Assembly: GCA_020720325.1 (NCBI GenBank)
Contig: DYOW01000012.1
Location: forward strand, 1 to 40,648
Source of the DNA: Desulfobulbus propionicus
GTDB lineage: Bacteria; Desulfobacterota; Dissulfuribacteria; Dissulfuribacterales; DYOW01
DNA length: 40,648 bases
Reading direction: 5' to 3'
Part shown: piece by piece, positions 1 through 7,591 of the stretch
Position numbering within the stretch: the stretch's first letter is position 1
Layout: each line of letters begins with the position of its first letter
Notes under the pieces: model-generated
What the model saw: only the letters and a program-made list of their open reading frames with translations
Told to the model about the DNA's origin: nothing
Database searches by the model: none
Program-made: the position numbers and the translations under genes

Positions 1-207
1 GTTATATATATTCATTGTGTTTATAGCGCCAAATTGGTAGAATATACACAATTGTATAAATTTAACTTATATTGCAATAAGTTAATTTTATTCTAAAAAT
101 TACAATTTTATAAAAATTTTGTTGGATTAAAATATAAAAATCAGAAAATTATATAATTATATCGTAATTTTTTTGTCTGAATCACGGAAAAAATCCATTC
201 ACCCTAA

Positions 208-230
208 CCCTCTCCCACAAGGGGAGAGGG
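208..230. repeat. Palindromic repeat CCCTCTCCC-acaag-GGGAGAGGG
   Basis: A perfect 9-bp stem (208-216 with 222-230) with a 5-base loop, preceded by CACCCTAACC. It is much more GC-rich than its surroundings. Sequences of this type recur as dispersed intergenic repeats in many bacterial genomes. A T-tail is missing, so it is not a typical terminator. Confidence 0.6.
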
Positions 231-332
231 AAGCCATTTAATTGAGTTAATTCTTTAATTCCAAAAATTTAAGTTCAGACATTCCTTCTTTTTCCATGTA
301 ATCCTGTGATCGGCATTTCAGCATACTTCGGA

Positions 333-376
333 AGGCTCAGTAACCACGCTCACTGAGCCTGTGGTCATTGAGCGTG
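333..376. repeat. Overlapping inverted repeats built on AGGCTCAGT / TGAGCGTG
   Basis: AGGCTCAGT at 333-341 pairs with ACTGAGCCT at 352-360. CACGCTCA at 345-352 pairs with TGAGCGTG at 369-376. The two hairpins share bases and so are mutually exclusive. The composition is GC-rich against an AT-rich background, in the style of REP elements. Confidence 0.55.
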
Positions 377-430
377 AATCCGTGTGATTCAGACAATTAC
401 AAATGTCTTTACTTTATGAAGTTCTTATTA

Positions 431-1258
431 TTAAAGGTCAAAGGAATCGTCCTCCATCATTTTTTCCATAGTTTTCTGGCTTTTTCTTAATCTTTCTATG
501 GCTATTGTAACTTTTACAATTTCATCCCCCACATCTTTTTCCTCCATATCACCAACTCCAAGGTCAACGTCAAGATTACCCAGGCTCATTTCTTTAACTT
601 TTTCAGCAAGGAAATTTAAGGGGTTTAATATTTCAAAGCGCACAAGACCGTACATTGAAATAATGGATATAATAAAGGCAATAATATTCCATGGGGTTAC
701 AAAGTCCAGAAAGATTTCTTCAAAATTCTGACCTATTACTCTTATTGTTAAAGAGCCTGATATTTCTCCTTCTTTAAGAAAACCCGAAGCGCCCATTTTA
801 TTGTGGCACGCAACACAAGATTTATTGGTGACAATTGGTCTTTTGTAAGAAAGAGTATTATCTTCAATAGTCCATGAGGGTTCAAGAGCGGAAAACTCAC
901 GGGCGGCTTCATCTCCAAAATTAATAATGATTTCAGAATTTTTATAAAAGAATGAAGCAATAATTTTAGAAAACTCAGGATCATGTATCCTGTATAATTT
1001 TAAGTTATCTTTTTCATTTTGTGATAAGGTGATAACTCTCGTTTTTGAAGGATTTTCAAGCCAGATTCCCTGTGCTTCTTTGGAGAAAAGGAAAATATTG
1101 TCTATTCCTGCTGAAAGCGCCTCAGCCTGCGCAAGAAGTTCTGTTGTCTGGGCTTTAGCAAGGATTAGACGCACACCAATTGCTGATAAAAATACTATGA
1201 GGAGAAAAAAGAAAGTGACTTTATACTTTAAGCTTATCTTTTTCAGTTTTAATTGCAT
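431..1258 (-). CDS. Membrane sensor with Tll0287-like haem domain and HAMP
   Basis: A 275-residue protein with a transmembrane helix near residues 14-34, a periplasmic segment carrying one c-type haem motif CVACH (C148, C151, H152), a second helix near 190-208 and a HAMP-like linker (about 208-262). The periplasmic part, ending in the CxxCH region followed by a G-rich stretch, fits the Tll0287-like (DUF3365) sensor domain. There is no kinase, cyclase or methyl-accepting output domain: the protein ends shortly after the HAMP coiled coil in an acidic tail. It probably senses redox state or a small haem ligand and passes the signal to another protein, perhaps the two co-transcribed upstream gene products. 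Third gene of a minus-strand operon, 12 bp after the Roadblock-like gene. Domain call is by motif only. Confidence 0.75.
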   Translation of the reverse strand: MQLKLKKISLKYKVTFFFLLIVFLSAIGVRLILAKAQTTELLAQAEALSAGIDNIFLFSKEAQGIWLENPSKTRVITLSQNEKDNLKLYRIHDPEFSKIIASFFYKNSEIIINFGDEAAREFSALEPSWTIEDNTLSYKRPIVTNKSCVACHNKMGASGFLKEGEISGSLTIRVIGQNFEEIFLDFVTPWNIIAFIISIISMYGLVRFEILNPLNFLAEKVKEMSLGNLDVDLGVGDMEEKDVGDEIVKVTIAIERLRKSQKTMEKMMEDDSFDL

Positions 1259-1270
1259 TTGTATCTCCTA

Positions 1271-1885
1271 TTAATAATAATTTCGCAATAACTCTTTTAT
1301 ATTTTTCATGATCTTAGATCGCAGATGAATGTCAATAATCTCATTTTCAATCATTTTATCAAAAGTTTCAAGCTTTGAACGGTAGATTCCCTCAGAAGTT
1401 GCATTAGAGAGCTTTAAAGCCTTTTTTACCATTAATTTTGCTGCAGGCCCGTAATGCCTTGATAACACATCCACTACAGGATGAAAAATAGACAAGGGCA
1501 GCAAGACAGAGCTGGTCTCAGGCTTTTCAACATATTGTGTGGTTTCAATTATTTGGGATTCAATCTTTTTTAATAAATCCCTTACTGCAAAACAGGAAAA
1601 AGCGCTGGGTTTTGATGTGTTTAATATGAGATAAATCTGTTTTGGAGGCAGCGCCTTTAAATAAAGGGTTCCCATTTCAAAAAAAATTATAATTTCGTTT
1701 TTTTTGCGATAAATATTATCGGATAGAGCAGATAGGGAATCATTTATAATTTTTATTACTTTTTCAAAGTCATGGAAAGAGTCGTGTTTTTGGGATGATT
1801 GAATTATTTTGCCGTTTTCATCAGCTATGAAAATAGCAACGAGTTCATCTATGTTGGAAATAATAGGGTATAAATTATCTATCAT
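1271..1885 (-). CDS. Roadblock/LC7-like protein with C-terminal helical domain
   Basis: A 204-residue soluble protein. The first ~105 residues read as a Roadblock/LC7-type fold: an N-terminal helix, then IFIADENGKIIQSS and alternating strands and helices. This family regulates small Ras-like GTPases (the MglB role) or mediates dimerisation. The C-terminal ~70 residues contain a HYGPAAK motif followed by helices, similar to the GP-(I/A)-A segment found C-terminal in some bacterial Ser/Thr kinase-linked proteins. The start codon overlaps the stop of the upstream gene (ATGA), indicating translational coupling. No MglA-like GTPase is present in the window. The Roadblock call is moderately supported. 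Confidence 0.55.
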   Translation of the reverse strand: MIDNLYPIISNIDELVAIFIADENGKIIQSSQKHDSFHDFEKVIKIINDSLSALSDNIYRKKNEIIIFFEMGTLYLKALPPKQIYLILNTSKPSAFSCFAVRDLLKKIESQIIETTQYVEKPETSSVLLPLSIFHPVVDVLSRHYGPAAKLMVKKALKLSNATSEGIYRSKLETFDKMIENEIIDIHLRSKIMKNIKELLRNYY

Positions 1886-2850
1886 AATTCAAGGAGTTTT
1901 GTGCAGTTTGACATAAGATCACATCTCGATTCACCTTTTAAACACATTCTGTCAAAGAGTTTGTTTGAAACAGCCAAAAATTCTCCCTCCGTTGAAATGG
2001 CAAGCGCATTAATTCTGCCCATGTTTAATAGTGAGGTTGTCCGTAATAATTTGGGAAAGACTATATTGTTTAAGTCTGACAGGATTTTTTTATCTTGTGG
2101 ATCTGTTATTTCTTTTAATCTTCCCTCTTCGGAAAATATAGCGGCAGAACTTATGCAGTCTATTTTATCCTGTATATTTTTTATACTTAAAGTTTGTGAC
2201 TGGTCGGTTGAATCGGAAAAAGAAGTTGGTCCCTGCTTGTCATCTCTATATTTTAAGGTGTTTAAGATAATATCAACAGCGCCGCTTATATTGGAAAATT
2301 CAGGGGCGCAAAAGGTTTCCCTTACATCAAAATATCCTGATTTAAGGGTAAGCAAAAAGGATATTGCATTGATCCCGCTGTGTGAATCTTTACCCTGATA
2401 TTCTGCATAAATCAGGTCATCATTATCTAAAAAAATACATCCCCTGCCGGAATGCTTAAAAATTCTTAATCTTTTTCTGTTTGGGATCATTTTTATTGTG
2501 TTTAATATCTCGGCTACAGAATGATTAGATAATTCTCCACTCATGATAGGAGGGTCAATCATGGAAAGTATATGTTTTATCTCAAGTTCCTTTGCAGTAT
2601 ATCTTATAAGATCAGCGCTGTTATAAAGCAAGATGTTTGTATTTAAGATGTTTTCATCTATCAGGATTAAAGGAGGATATTTAAAGATATCATTTGGAGG
2701 AACACTGGATGCCACCACAAGATCAAAGTTATTGACATTAGAAGGGAAGTAAGAAATTGATTCAATTTGAATCAAAGGGATTGAGGTTTGAAACCATAAT
2801 TTGCAAGGCTCAAAGCTATTTTTAGGGTCAACAAAAAGGATTTTTTTCAT
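1882..2850 (-). CDS. PATAN (DUF4388) signalling protein
   Basis: A 322-residue protein with three parts. Residues 1-95 resemble a receiver domain in layout (KKILFVDPK start, LILID strand) but lack a recognisable phospho-acceptor pocket. Residues 103-178 are a PATAN/DUF4388 domain: MSGELSNHSVAEIL, a GCIFLDNDDLIYAEY strand pair, a G-x-x-A helix and SGYFDV. Residues 226-322 look like a degenerate Roadblock-type domain with several cysteines near the end (C303, C310, C316). PATAN proteins are known as signalling adaptors, for example in cyanobacterial phototaxis. It is the first gene of the operon with the Roadblock-like and haem-sensor genes and diverges from the histidine kinase at 3142. The product is probably cytoplasmic. 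Function is inferred from domains only. Confidence 0.65.
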   Translation of the reverse strand: MKKILFVDPKNSFEPCKLWFQTSIPLIQIESISYFPSNVNNFDLVVASSVPPNDIFKYPPLILIDENILNTNILLYNSADLIRYTAKELEIKHILSMIDPPIMSGELSNHSVAEILNTIKMIPNRKRLRIFKHSGRGCIFLDNDDLIYAEYQGKDSHSGINAISFLLTLKSGYFDVRETFCAPEFSNISGAVDIILNTLKYRDDKQGPTSFSDSTDQSQTLSIKNIQDKIDCISSAAIFSEEGRLKEITDPQDKKILSDLNNIVFPKLLRTTSLLNMGRINALAISTEGEFLAVSNKLFDRMCLKGESRCDLMSNCTKLLEL

Positions 2851-3141
2851 TTTTAATTACATTATCCCCTAAAAAATTTATTTTTTAAATTTATAACGAT
2901 ATTTTTAACACAGATTTTTAAAAAATGTAATATAAATTTTGATTTTTTTTATTTTTTTATGCAATTATTTTTGCATTATAATGTATGTTATCTTATTCGG
3001 CAGACAGCATAGAATAAATGATTTTTTAACAAATGCTCCTTGCTGGTGTTAATGTCCTTGACAAAGAAAAGATGTGTGACGATAATTTTATTTATCTGAA
3101 GATTAAATTTTTTTTATTAATTTAAAATATCCGGAAAATAA
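2851..3141. other. Divergent intergenic region
   Basis: A 291-bp very AT-rich region between two oppositely oriented signalling operons, so promoters for both should lie here. A TATAAT hexamer occurs on the plus strand at 2977-2982 but without a convincing -35 box. No sigma-54 GG-N10-GC pattern or clear operator palindrome was seen. Confidence 0.4.
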
Positions 3142-4182
3142 GTGTTTACTGTAAATTTATCTCAAAAAAATCAAAGTTTTTTCAATGAAATCAATATTCC
3201 TTGTTTTTTACATTCTGATGATATTATTGTTGCCTATAATGACGATGTCCTCAGACTTCTTGGGTTTAACAGGGATGATGAAATTAAGGGAAGGCATATT
3301 GGTGAATTTTTATTACCCTGGACTAATTCCAATGAGATAAAGAAAAATTGTATTAAAAAATTTATAGCAAGGACAAAAACTGGAAAACACATAGATGTGG
3401 AGGTTGTGACATTACCTTTTTGTCAGGAAAATAAAGATGATTTTATTTTCCAGTCAATAATAAAGGATATCTCACACCAGAGAGACTGGGAAGAAAGAAA
3501 TCTTCAGGCAGAAAGACTTACAGCAATGGGAAAGCTTGCAGGTGAAATTGCGCATGAGCTTAATAATCCTTTGGGAGGCATTCTCCTTTATGCTAACCTA
3601 ATTAAAGAAGACCTAAAGGAAAATTCCTTTGCGTCAGTAAATCTTGACAAAATTGTAAAACTTGCGACAAGATGCAAGATTATTGCAAAGGGACTCTTAA
3701 ATTTTGGAAAATCATCATCAACCCAGTTTGTATCAATGGATATTAATCAGGTGATTATTGAGGTATTTTCTTTTCTTGAAAATCATCTTCTTTTTAAGGA
3801 TATTGATGTAAAATTTTTTTTTGATAATAATATTCCCCATTTTATGGGGGATAAAGGCGGAATAGAGCAGGTGATGTTAAATCTTATAATAAATGCAGGC
3901 GAGGCATTGGCAGGTTCAGGAACGCTTATAATAGAAACATTATTTGAAGAAGAAAAAAAGGGTATAACTATAAAGATAAAAGACACCGGTTTTGGAATAT
4001 CTAAGGAGATAAAAAACAGGATTTTTGAGCCTTTTTTTACTACAAAACAGGGCACAAAAGGAACAGGGCTTGGGCTTTCCATTACTCTTGGCATCATCCA
4101 GAGGCATAACGGCAAGATTGATGTCTACAGCGAGCCTGGAAAAGGAACTTGTTTTGAAATTTTTTTGCCGTTAAATCATTAA
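3142..4182 (+). CDS. PAS domain sensor histidine kinase
   Basis: A 346-residue kinase without transmembrane segments, so probably cytoplasmic. Residues 15-110 form a PAS domain (ENNDVLRLLGF-like and RTKTGKHIDVEV segments). The H-box has the phospho-acceptor H138 in AHELNNPLGG. The ATPase domain shows the N-box NLIINAGEAL (about 248-257), the G1 box DTGFGI (281-286), the F-box FEPFFTTK (295-302) and the G2 box GTGLGL (307-312), all intact. This is the NtrB-like class with HELNNPL. The start is GTG with only a weak ribosome-binding site; no in-frame ATG occurs before the PAS domain. The adjacent NtrC-type regulator 115 bp downstream is the obvious partner. Confidence 0.92.
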   Translation: MFTVNLSQKNQSFFNEINIPCFLHSDDIIVAYNDDVLRLLGFNRDDEIKGRHIGEFLLPWTNSNEIKKNCIKKFIARTKTGKHIDVEVVTLPFCQENKDDFIFQSIIKDISHQRDWEERNLQAERLTAMGKLAGEIAHELNNPLGGILLYANLIKEDLKENSFASVNLDKIVKLATRCKIIAKGLLNFGKSSSTQFVSMDINQVIIEVFSFLENHLLFKDIDVKFFFDNNIPHFMGDKGGIEQVMLNLIINAGEALAGSGTLIIETLFEEEKKGITIKIKDTGFGISKEIKNRIFEPFFTTKQGTKGTGLGLSITLGIIQRHNGKIDVYSEPGKGTCFEIFLPLNH

Positions 4183-4297
4183 TAAAGTTTTAAGTTAAAC
4201 AAAGTGTTAAGTTTTAAGAAATGAAAAAAAATTAAAATTGTATTATTCTTCTAAGTTATTGCTTACAACTTAACATTAATACAATAAAGGTAATATA

Positions 4298-5698
4298 ATG
4301 CAGGGAAATATTCTTATTATTGACGATGACACTGGCATTAGAGACGGTTCATCAATTGTGTTAAAGAGGCAGGGATTCGAGGTTTATGAGGCTGCGACCG
4401 GGGAAGAGGCCTCACATTTATTGCAGGAATATGATTTTGATCTGATACTTCTTGATTTGAAGCTTCCAGATGTAAATGGTTTGGACTTCTTAAAACAGAT
4501 TCGTGAAACCGACCAGATTGTCTCTGTTATTATAATAACAGCTTTTGGAACAGTGCAAAATGCGGTTGAGGCAATGAGGCTTGGGGCTAATGATTTTCTT
4601 TCAAAACCTTTTGAGCCGGAAGAACTGAGACTTACTGTTAACAGAAACATAAAAACAAGAAAAATAACCCTTGAAAATATATACCTCAAAGAAGAATTAA
4701 AAAAGCGAGAGGGTGATGTCAAGATAATAGGTAGGGGAAATGCAATAATACAATGCCTTTCACAGGCAGAGAAAATTGCGCCAACTGACACCACCGTTCT
4801 TGTAACAGGTGAAAGCGGCACAGGAAAAGGCCTTATGGCAAGATATATCCACGAAAAAAGTCTGAGGCATTCAAAATCCTTTGTTTCAGTTGATTGCGCC
4901 ACCCTTGTTCCATCTCTTTTTGAAAGCGAGCTTTTTGGACATCTTAAGGGTTCTTTTACAGGCGCAACCTCAAATAGAACCGGAAAATTTGAAATAGCAA
5001 GCGGAGGCACGCTTTTTCTTGATGAAATAGGTAATGTGAGCATGGAACTTCAGGCCAAGCTTCTTAAGGCAGTTGAGGAAAAGATTATTTATAAGGTAGG
5101 AGGGGCAAACCCCATAAAGGTTGACACACGAATTATTGCCGCAACCAACAAAGACCTTAAAGAACTTGTCAAAACAGGGCAGTTTCGTGAAGACCTTTAT
5201 TTCAGGCTTAATGTTGTATCAATTGTTGTTCCACCTTTAAGGGAGAGAAAAGAAGACTTAAAGCTTCTTATTGAGTATTTTCTTGTGAAATTTTCCCAGA
5301 AGTATAACAAAAAAGGACTTTATATCTCATCTGATGCAATGGAATTTTTAAGTGATTATGATTGGCCCGGAAATATCAGAGAGCTTGAAAACATGATGGA
5401 AAGGCTTACAATCTTTGCAAGGGAAAATGTTATTAAGCTTGAAGATATTGATCTTTCAGGCGCAACCTTCTGGATAAAAAAAGATAATAAAAAAGAGGAG
5501 ATTCAAGATGACGAACATTTTGAAAAAAAACAGCAGCCCTTTGAGACCTTTGATTTAATGCCCCTTGATGAGATAGAAAAAATTTATGTATTAAAGGTCC
5601 TTGAAGATGTTCATGACAATAAAACCGAAGCCTCCCAGATACTTGGCATTGACAGAAAGACCCTTGGCGCAAAACTTAAAAAATGGGGTATTAAATAA
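4298..5698 (+). CDS. Sigma-54-dependent response regulator (NtrC/AtoC type)
   Basis: A 466-residue protein: receiver domain (about 4-120) with acidic pocket D10/D11 and phospho-acceptor D53; sigma-54 AAA+ domain with Walker A GESGTGKG (171-178), Walker B TLFLDEIG (D242, E243) and arginine-finger region FREDLYFRLNV; C-terminal Fis-type helix-turn-helix (EASQILGIDRKTLGAKL). The sigma-54 contact loop reads GSFTGA (218-223) instead of the usual GAFTGA. The glutamate that normally follows Walker A (GKE) is glycine. It should activate sigma-54 promoters when phosphorylated by the adjacent kinase. Start ATG with an AAAGG ribosome-binding site. Target genes cannot be read from the window. Confidence 0.95.
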   Translation: MQGNILIIDDDTGIRDGSSIVLKRQGFEVYEAATGEEASHLLQEYDFDLILLDLKLPDVNGLDFLKQIRETDQIVSVIIITAFGTVQNAVEAMRLGANDFLSKPFEPEELRLTVNRNIKTRKITLENIYLKEELKKREGDVKIIGRGNAIIQCLSQAEKIAPTDTTVLVTGESGTGKGLMARYIHEKSLRHSKSFVSVDCATLVPSLFESELFGHLKGSFTGATSNRTGKFEIASGGTLFLDEIGNVSMELQAKLLKAVEEKIIYKVGGANPIKVDTRIIAATNKDLKELVKTGQFREDLYFRLNVVSIVVPPLRERKEDLKLLIEYFLVKFSQKYNKKGLYISSDAMEFLSDYDWPGNIRELENMMERLTIFARENVIKLEDIDLSGATFWIKKDNKKEEIQDDEHFEKKQQPFETFDLMPLDEIEKIYVLKVLEDVHDNKTEASQILGIDRKTLGAKLKKWGIK

Positions 5699-5703
5699 AA
5701 AAT

Positions 5704-6114
5704 TTGTCTTTAGCAATTATTTTAGCTGATTTAATCCTAATATTTCATTTTATAATTGTTATTTTTAATATTTCAGGGCTTCTTGCAATTTGGACTGGTT
5801 ATTTTTTCAAATGGAAGTGGATAAGAAATCCTTTTTTCCGCTATATCCATCTTGTTATGATTGGTTTTGTCACCCTGAATGCTGCGCTTGGAAAATATTG
5901 CCCTCTGACATCATGGGAAGTCCAATTGAGGAAGGCAGGAGGTCAGGAAGCGCATGGTCAGTCCTTTATCCAATATTGGGTAGGCCGTTTATTATATGTT
6001 GATGTTAATTTAGACACATTAAGTCTAATTTATTTTATATTTTTGATTGTGGTGATTGTGACTTTTTTTGTAATTAAGCCTGAAAAGATAAAGACATTAG
6101 AAAAAATTAAGTAA
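5704..6114 (+). CDS. DUF2784 family membrane protein
   Basis: A 136-residue protein with about four predicted membrane helices. It carries the signature segment LNAALGKYCPLTSWE followed by an AGG...FIQYW region, which is characteristic of DUF2784. The start is TTG, six bases after the stop of the regulator gene, so it is co-transcribed and possibly translationally coupled. Family function is not established. A link to the two-component system is suggested only by position. Confidence 0.8.
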   Translation: MSLAIILADLILIFHFIIVIFNISGLLAIWTGYFFKWKWIRNPFFRYIHLVMIGFVTLNAALGKYCPLTSWEVQLRKAGGQEAHGQSFIQYWVGRLLYVDVNLDTLSLIYFIFLIVVIVTFFVIKPEKIKTLEKIK

Positions 6115-6186
6115 AGGAAATCTCTGAAAATAGCCCTAAAACAAATCAGACAATTACTTATTTAAAATTTTTGAATTGCAGAAATA

Positions 6187-7284
6187 TTAAAACCTTATTT
6201 TTTTGTAATTAAAAATTCCAAAGAATATTAATGATAAGTGGATGGATAAAAACGGAATTAATGAGAAAATTTTCCCTGATCTTCCGATATTAATGCTGAA
6301 TTTCCATATTGCCCATGCAAAAGTGGCAATAATAATACCTTTTGCCATTGTCAGCACAATCGCATCTTTTCTTGCAGGAACAATTAGAGGCAAAAGGGCA
6401 AAACAAAGAGTAAGGGATAAGAAAGGAAATAAAAGTTTGTTAAAAAAAACTGTTTCAGCTTCATTATTAATAAATCCGGAATCCCTTGATTTTAATATGC
6501 TTGAAACAAGTGATTTTAATCCAAGCTCTGAGACTGGATTTCTTAATGCAATAAAATCTTTGGGTTTTTCTTTAATAGTAATATTTTTTTCACTGTATCT
6601 GGTTAGGGAAGAAAAATTCCCATCAGATTCCTGATTACTGCTCATAATTTTTATTTCAAACAAATCCGATGCCTTCCATGCATTTCCTTTAATATTTGAG
6701 AGTTCTTTAATGGAAAAAACATCTGTGGTGGTATTGTTGTCGTCAGTATTAAAAATTATCAGATTATTTATTTTTTTTGCGTTTGGAGATATTCTTTCAG
6801 CAATCCATATCTGGTTATCACCTTTATAAAAAAGTAAATCACCCTGAAGAACACCTTTTTTTTCCTTTTTATTTAATTTTTCATACCAAACTTCACTGAC
6901 TTTTTTGTTTGCCTTTGGAACAACCGCAAAATCAAAAAAAATAGAGGTAAACGACAAAAAAATTGCCAATAAAATAAAAACCGAAATTATGGACTGATGT
7001 CTTATGCCAAGGGTTCTTAAAGCAATAAGTTCATTGCTTCTTGAAATAAACAGGAAAAAAATAAGACCACTGAAGATAAAAACAAGGGGATAAATATCAA
7101 TGAATAATGATGGGGAAAGGCTTATAAAATATATAAAAATATCTTTAAAAGAAGCGTTTGCTTTAATAAATTCATCAAGCTTGTCAAAAACCTGAACCAC
7201 AAGAAGTATCGCAAATATACCGAAATATACAGCAAAAAAAATTTCAAAAAATATTGAAACTATAAATTTTGTAATAATTGACAT
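6187..7284 (-). CDS. lptG: LptG-type LPS export permease (YjgP/YjgQ family)
   Basis: A 365-residue inner-membrane protein with three N-terminal helices, a periplasmic beta-jellyroll region (about 125-270) and three C-terminal helices, the layout of LptF/LptG. The ISRSNELIALRTLGI coupling segment after helix 3 is the family signature that contacts the LptB ATPase, and VFDKLDEF after helix 1 favours LptG over LptF. It would form the LptB2FG transporter that lifts lipopolysaccharide toward the outer membrane. The usual partner gene lptF is not adjacent; the upstream neighbour diverges and the downstream one converges. No strong ribosome-binding site precedes the ATG. LptF cannot be fully excluded. 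Confidence 0.85.
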   Translation of the reverse strand: MSIITKFIVSIFFEIFFAVYFGIFAILLVVQVFDKLDEFIKANASFKDIFIYFISLSPSLFIDIYPLVFIFSGLIFFLFISRSNELIALRTLGIRHQSIISVFILLAIFLSFTSIFFDFAVVPKANKKVSEVWYEKLNKKEKKGVLQGDLLFYKGDNQIWIAERISPNAKKINNLIIFNTDDNNTTTDVFSIKELSNIKGNAWKASDLFEIKIMSSNQESDGNFSSLTRYSEKNITIKEKPKDFIALRNPVSELGLKSLVSSILKSRDSGFINNEAETVFFNKLLFPFLSLTLCFALLPLIVPARKDAIVLTMAKGIIIATFAWAIWKFSINIGRSGKIFSLIPFLSIHLSLIFFGIFNYKKIRF

Positions 7285-7300
7285 AATTTTTTAAAATCTT

Positions 7301-7337
7301 AAAAAGTTTCCATTTATAACCCGTCAAAAATTTTAAA
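7301..7337. repeat. Dispersed intergenic repeat, copy A
   Basis: This 37-base stretch matches 36042-36078 with only two differences, in the same orientation. In copy A the upstream half of the terminator-like stem seen in copy B is absent, so only the right arm and the flanking tract are shared. An AT palindrome (7326-7343) overlaps its end. Confidence 0.7.
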
Positions 7338-7409
7338 ATTTTTGGAAAAGGGTTTTTACAATTTATTCAGAGATTACTATAGGGTTGCTCTAAAAATATA
7401 TATTTTGAG

Positions 7410-7473
7410 ATTGCTTAGATATCGCTCGCAATGACTGACATTGTCATTGCGAGGAGCATTGTTGCGAAGCAAT
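7410..7473. repeat. Long imperfect inverted repeat (REP-like)
   Basis: CTCGCAATGAC at 7425-7435 pairs with GTCATTGCGAG at 7443-7453 around a 7-base loop, and outer arms ATTGCTT (7410-7416) and AAGCAAT (7467-7473) also pair. GTCATTGCGAGGAGC is a type of sequence that recurs in intergenic repeats of many bacteria. It has no T-tail and lies in a divergent promoter region. Confidence 0.6.
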
Positions 7474-7591
7474 TTCATATTTTCTAATCAGAGCTTGCTA
7501 TATTATATTTGATTATAATTAAATTTGCTTTACAATTCTATCACAAATCTTTATTATTTTCAGGATTACTCCCATACTGAGGTATAACATT

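Larger units (their letters stand above)
173..396. repeat. MITE-like element bounded by 13-bp inverted repeats
   Basis: TTGTCTGAATCAC at 173-185 is matched exactly in inverse orientation at 384-396. The 224-bp unit contains no ORF and holds further palindromes. This could be a non-autonomous miniature element or a composite of REP-like repeats. No target-site duplication was identified, so the mobile interpretation is tentative. Confidence 0.4.
1..430. other. Non-coding region with nested inverted repeats
   Basis: No ORF of credible length is present. The first 170 bases are very AT-rich and include a 9-bp stem with a 6-base loop (62-70 pairing with 77-85), which could be the terminator of a gene off the left edge. 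From 173 on come the repeat elements listed separately. The haem sensor stop codon is at 431, so this is 3' flanking DNA for that operon. Confidence 0.7.
7285..7591. other. Divergent intergenic region with repeats
   Basis: A 307-bp region between lptG and the phosphohexomutase gene. It contains one copy of a sequence shared with 36042-36078, an 18-bp AT palindrome (7326-7343) and a long imperfect inverted repeat (7410-7473). A GAGGT ribosome-binding site precedes the ATG at 7592. No small gene or recognisable RNA was found. Confidence 0.6.

Noticed and set aside
1901-2398. 165-residue plus-strand ORF
   Set aside because: Antisense shadow of the PATAN gene; no domain pattern, no ribosome-binding site, and the opposite frame has clear family motifs.
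3000-3141. Possible sigma-54 promoter before the histidine kinase
   Set aside because: No GG-N10-GC pair with the required flanking bases; only scattered TGG and TTG words.
4205-4275. 9-bp inverted repeat TGTTAAGTT / AACTTAACA before the regulator gene
   Set aside because: Arms are 53 bases apart and made of AT-rich words frequent in this window, so not convincing as an operator.
4384-5043. 219-residue minus-strand ORF
   Set aside because: Opposite strand of the NtrC-type regulator; Ser/Arg-rich translation without domain features, typical of an antisense shadow.
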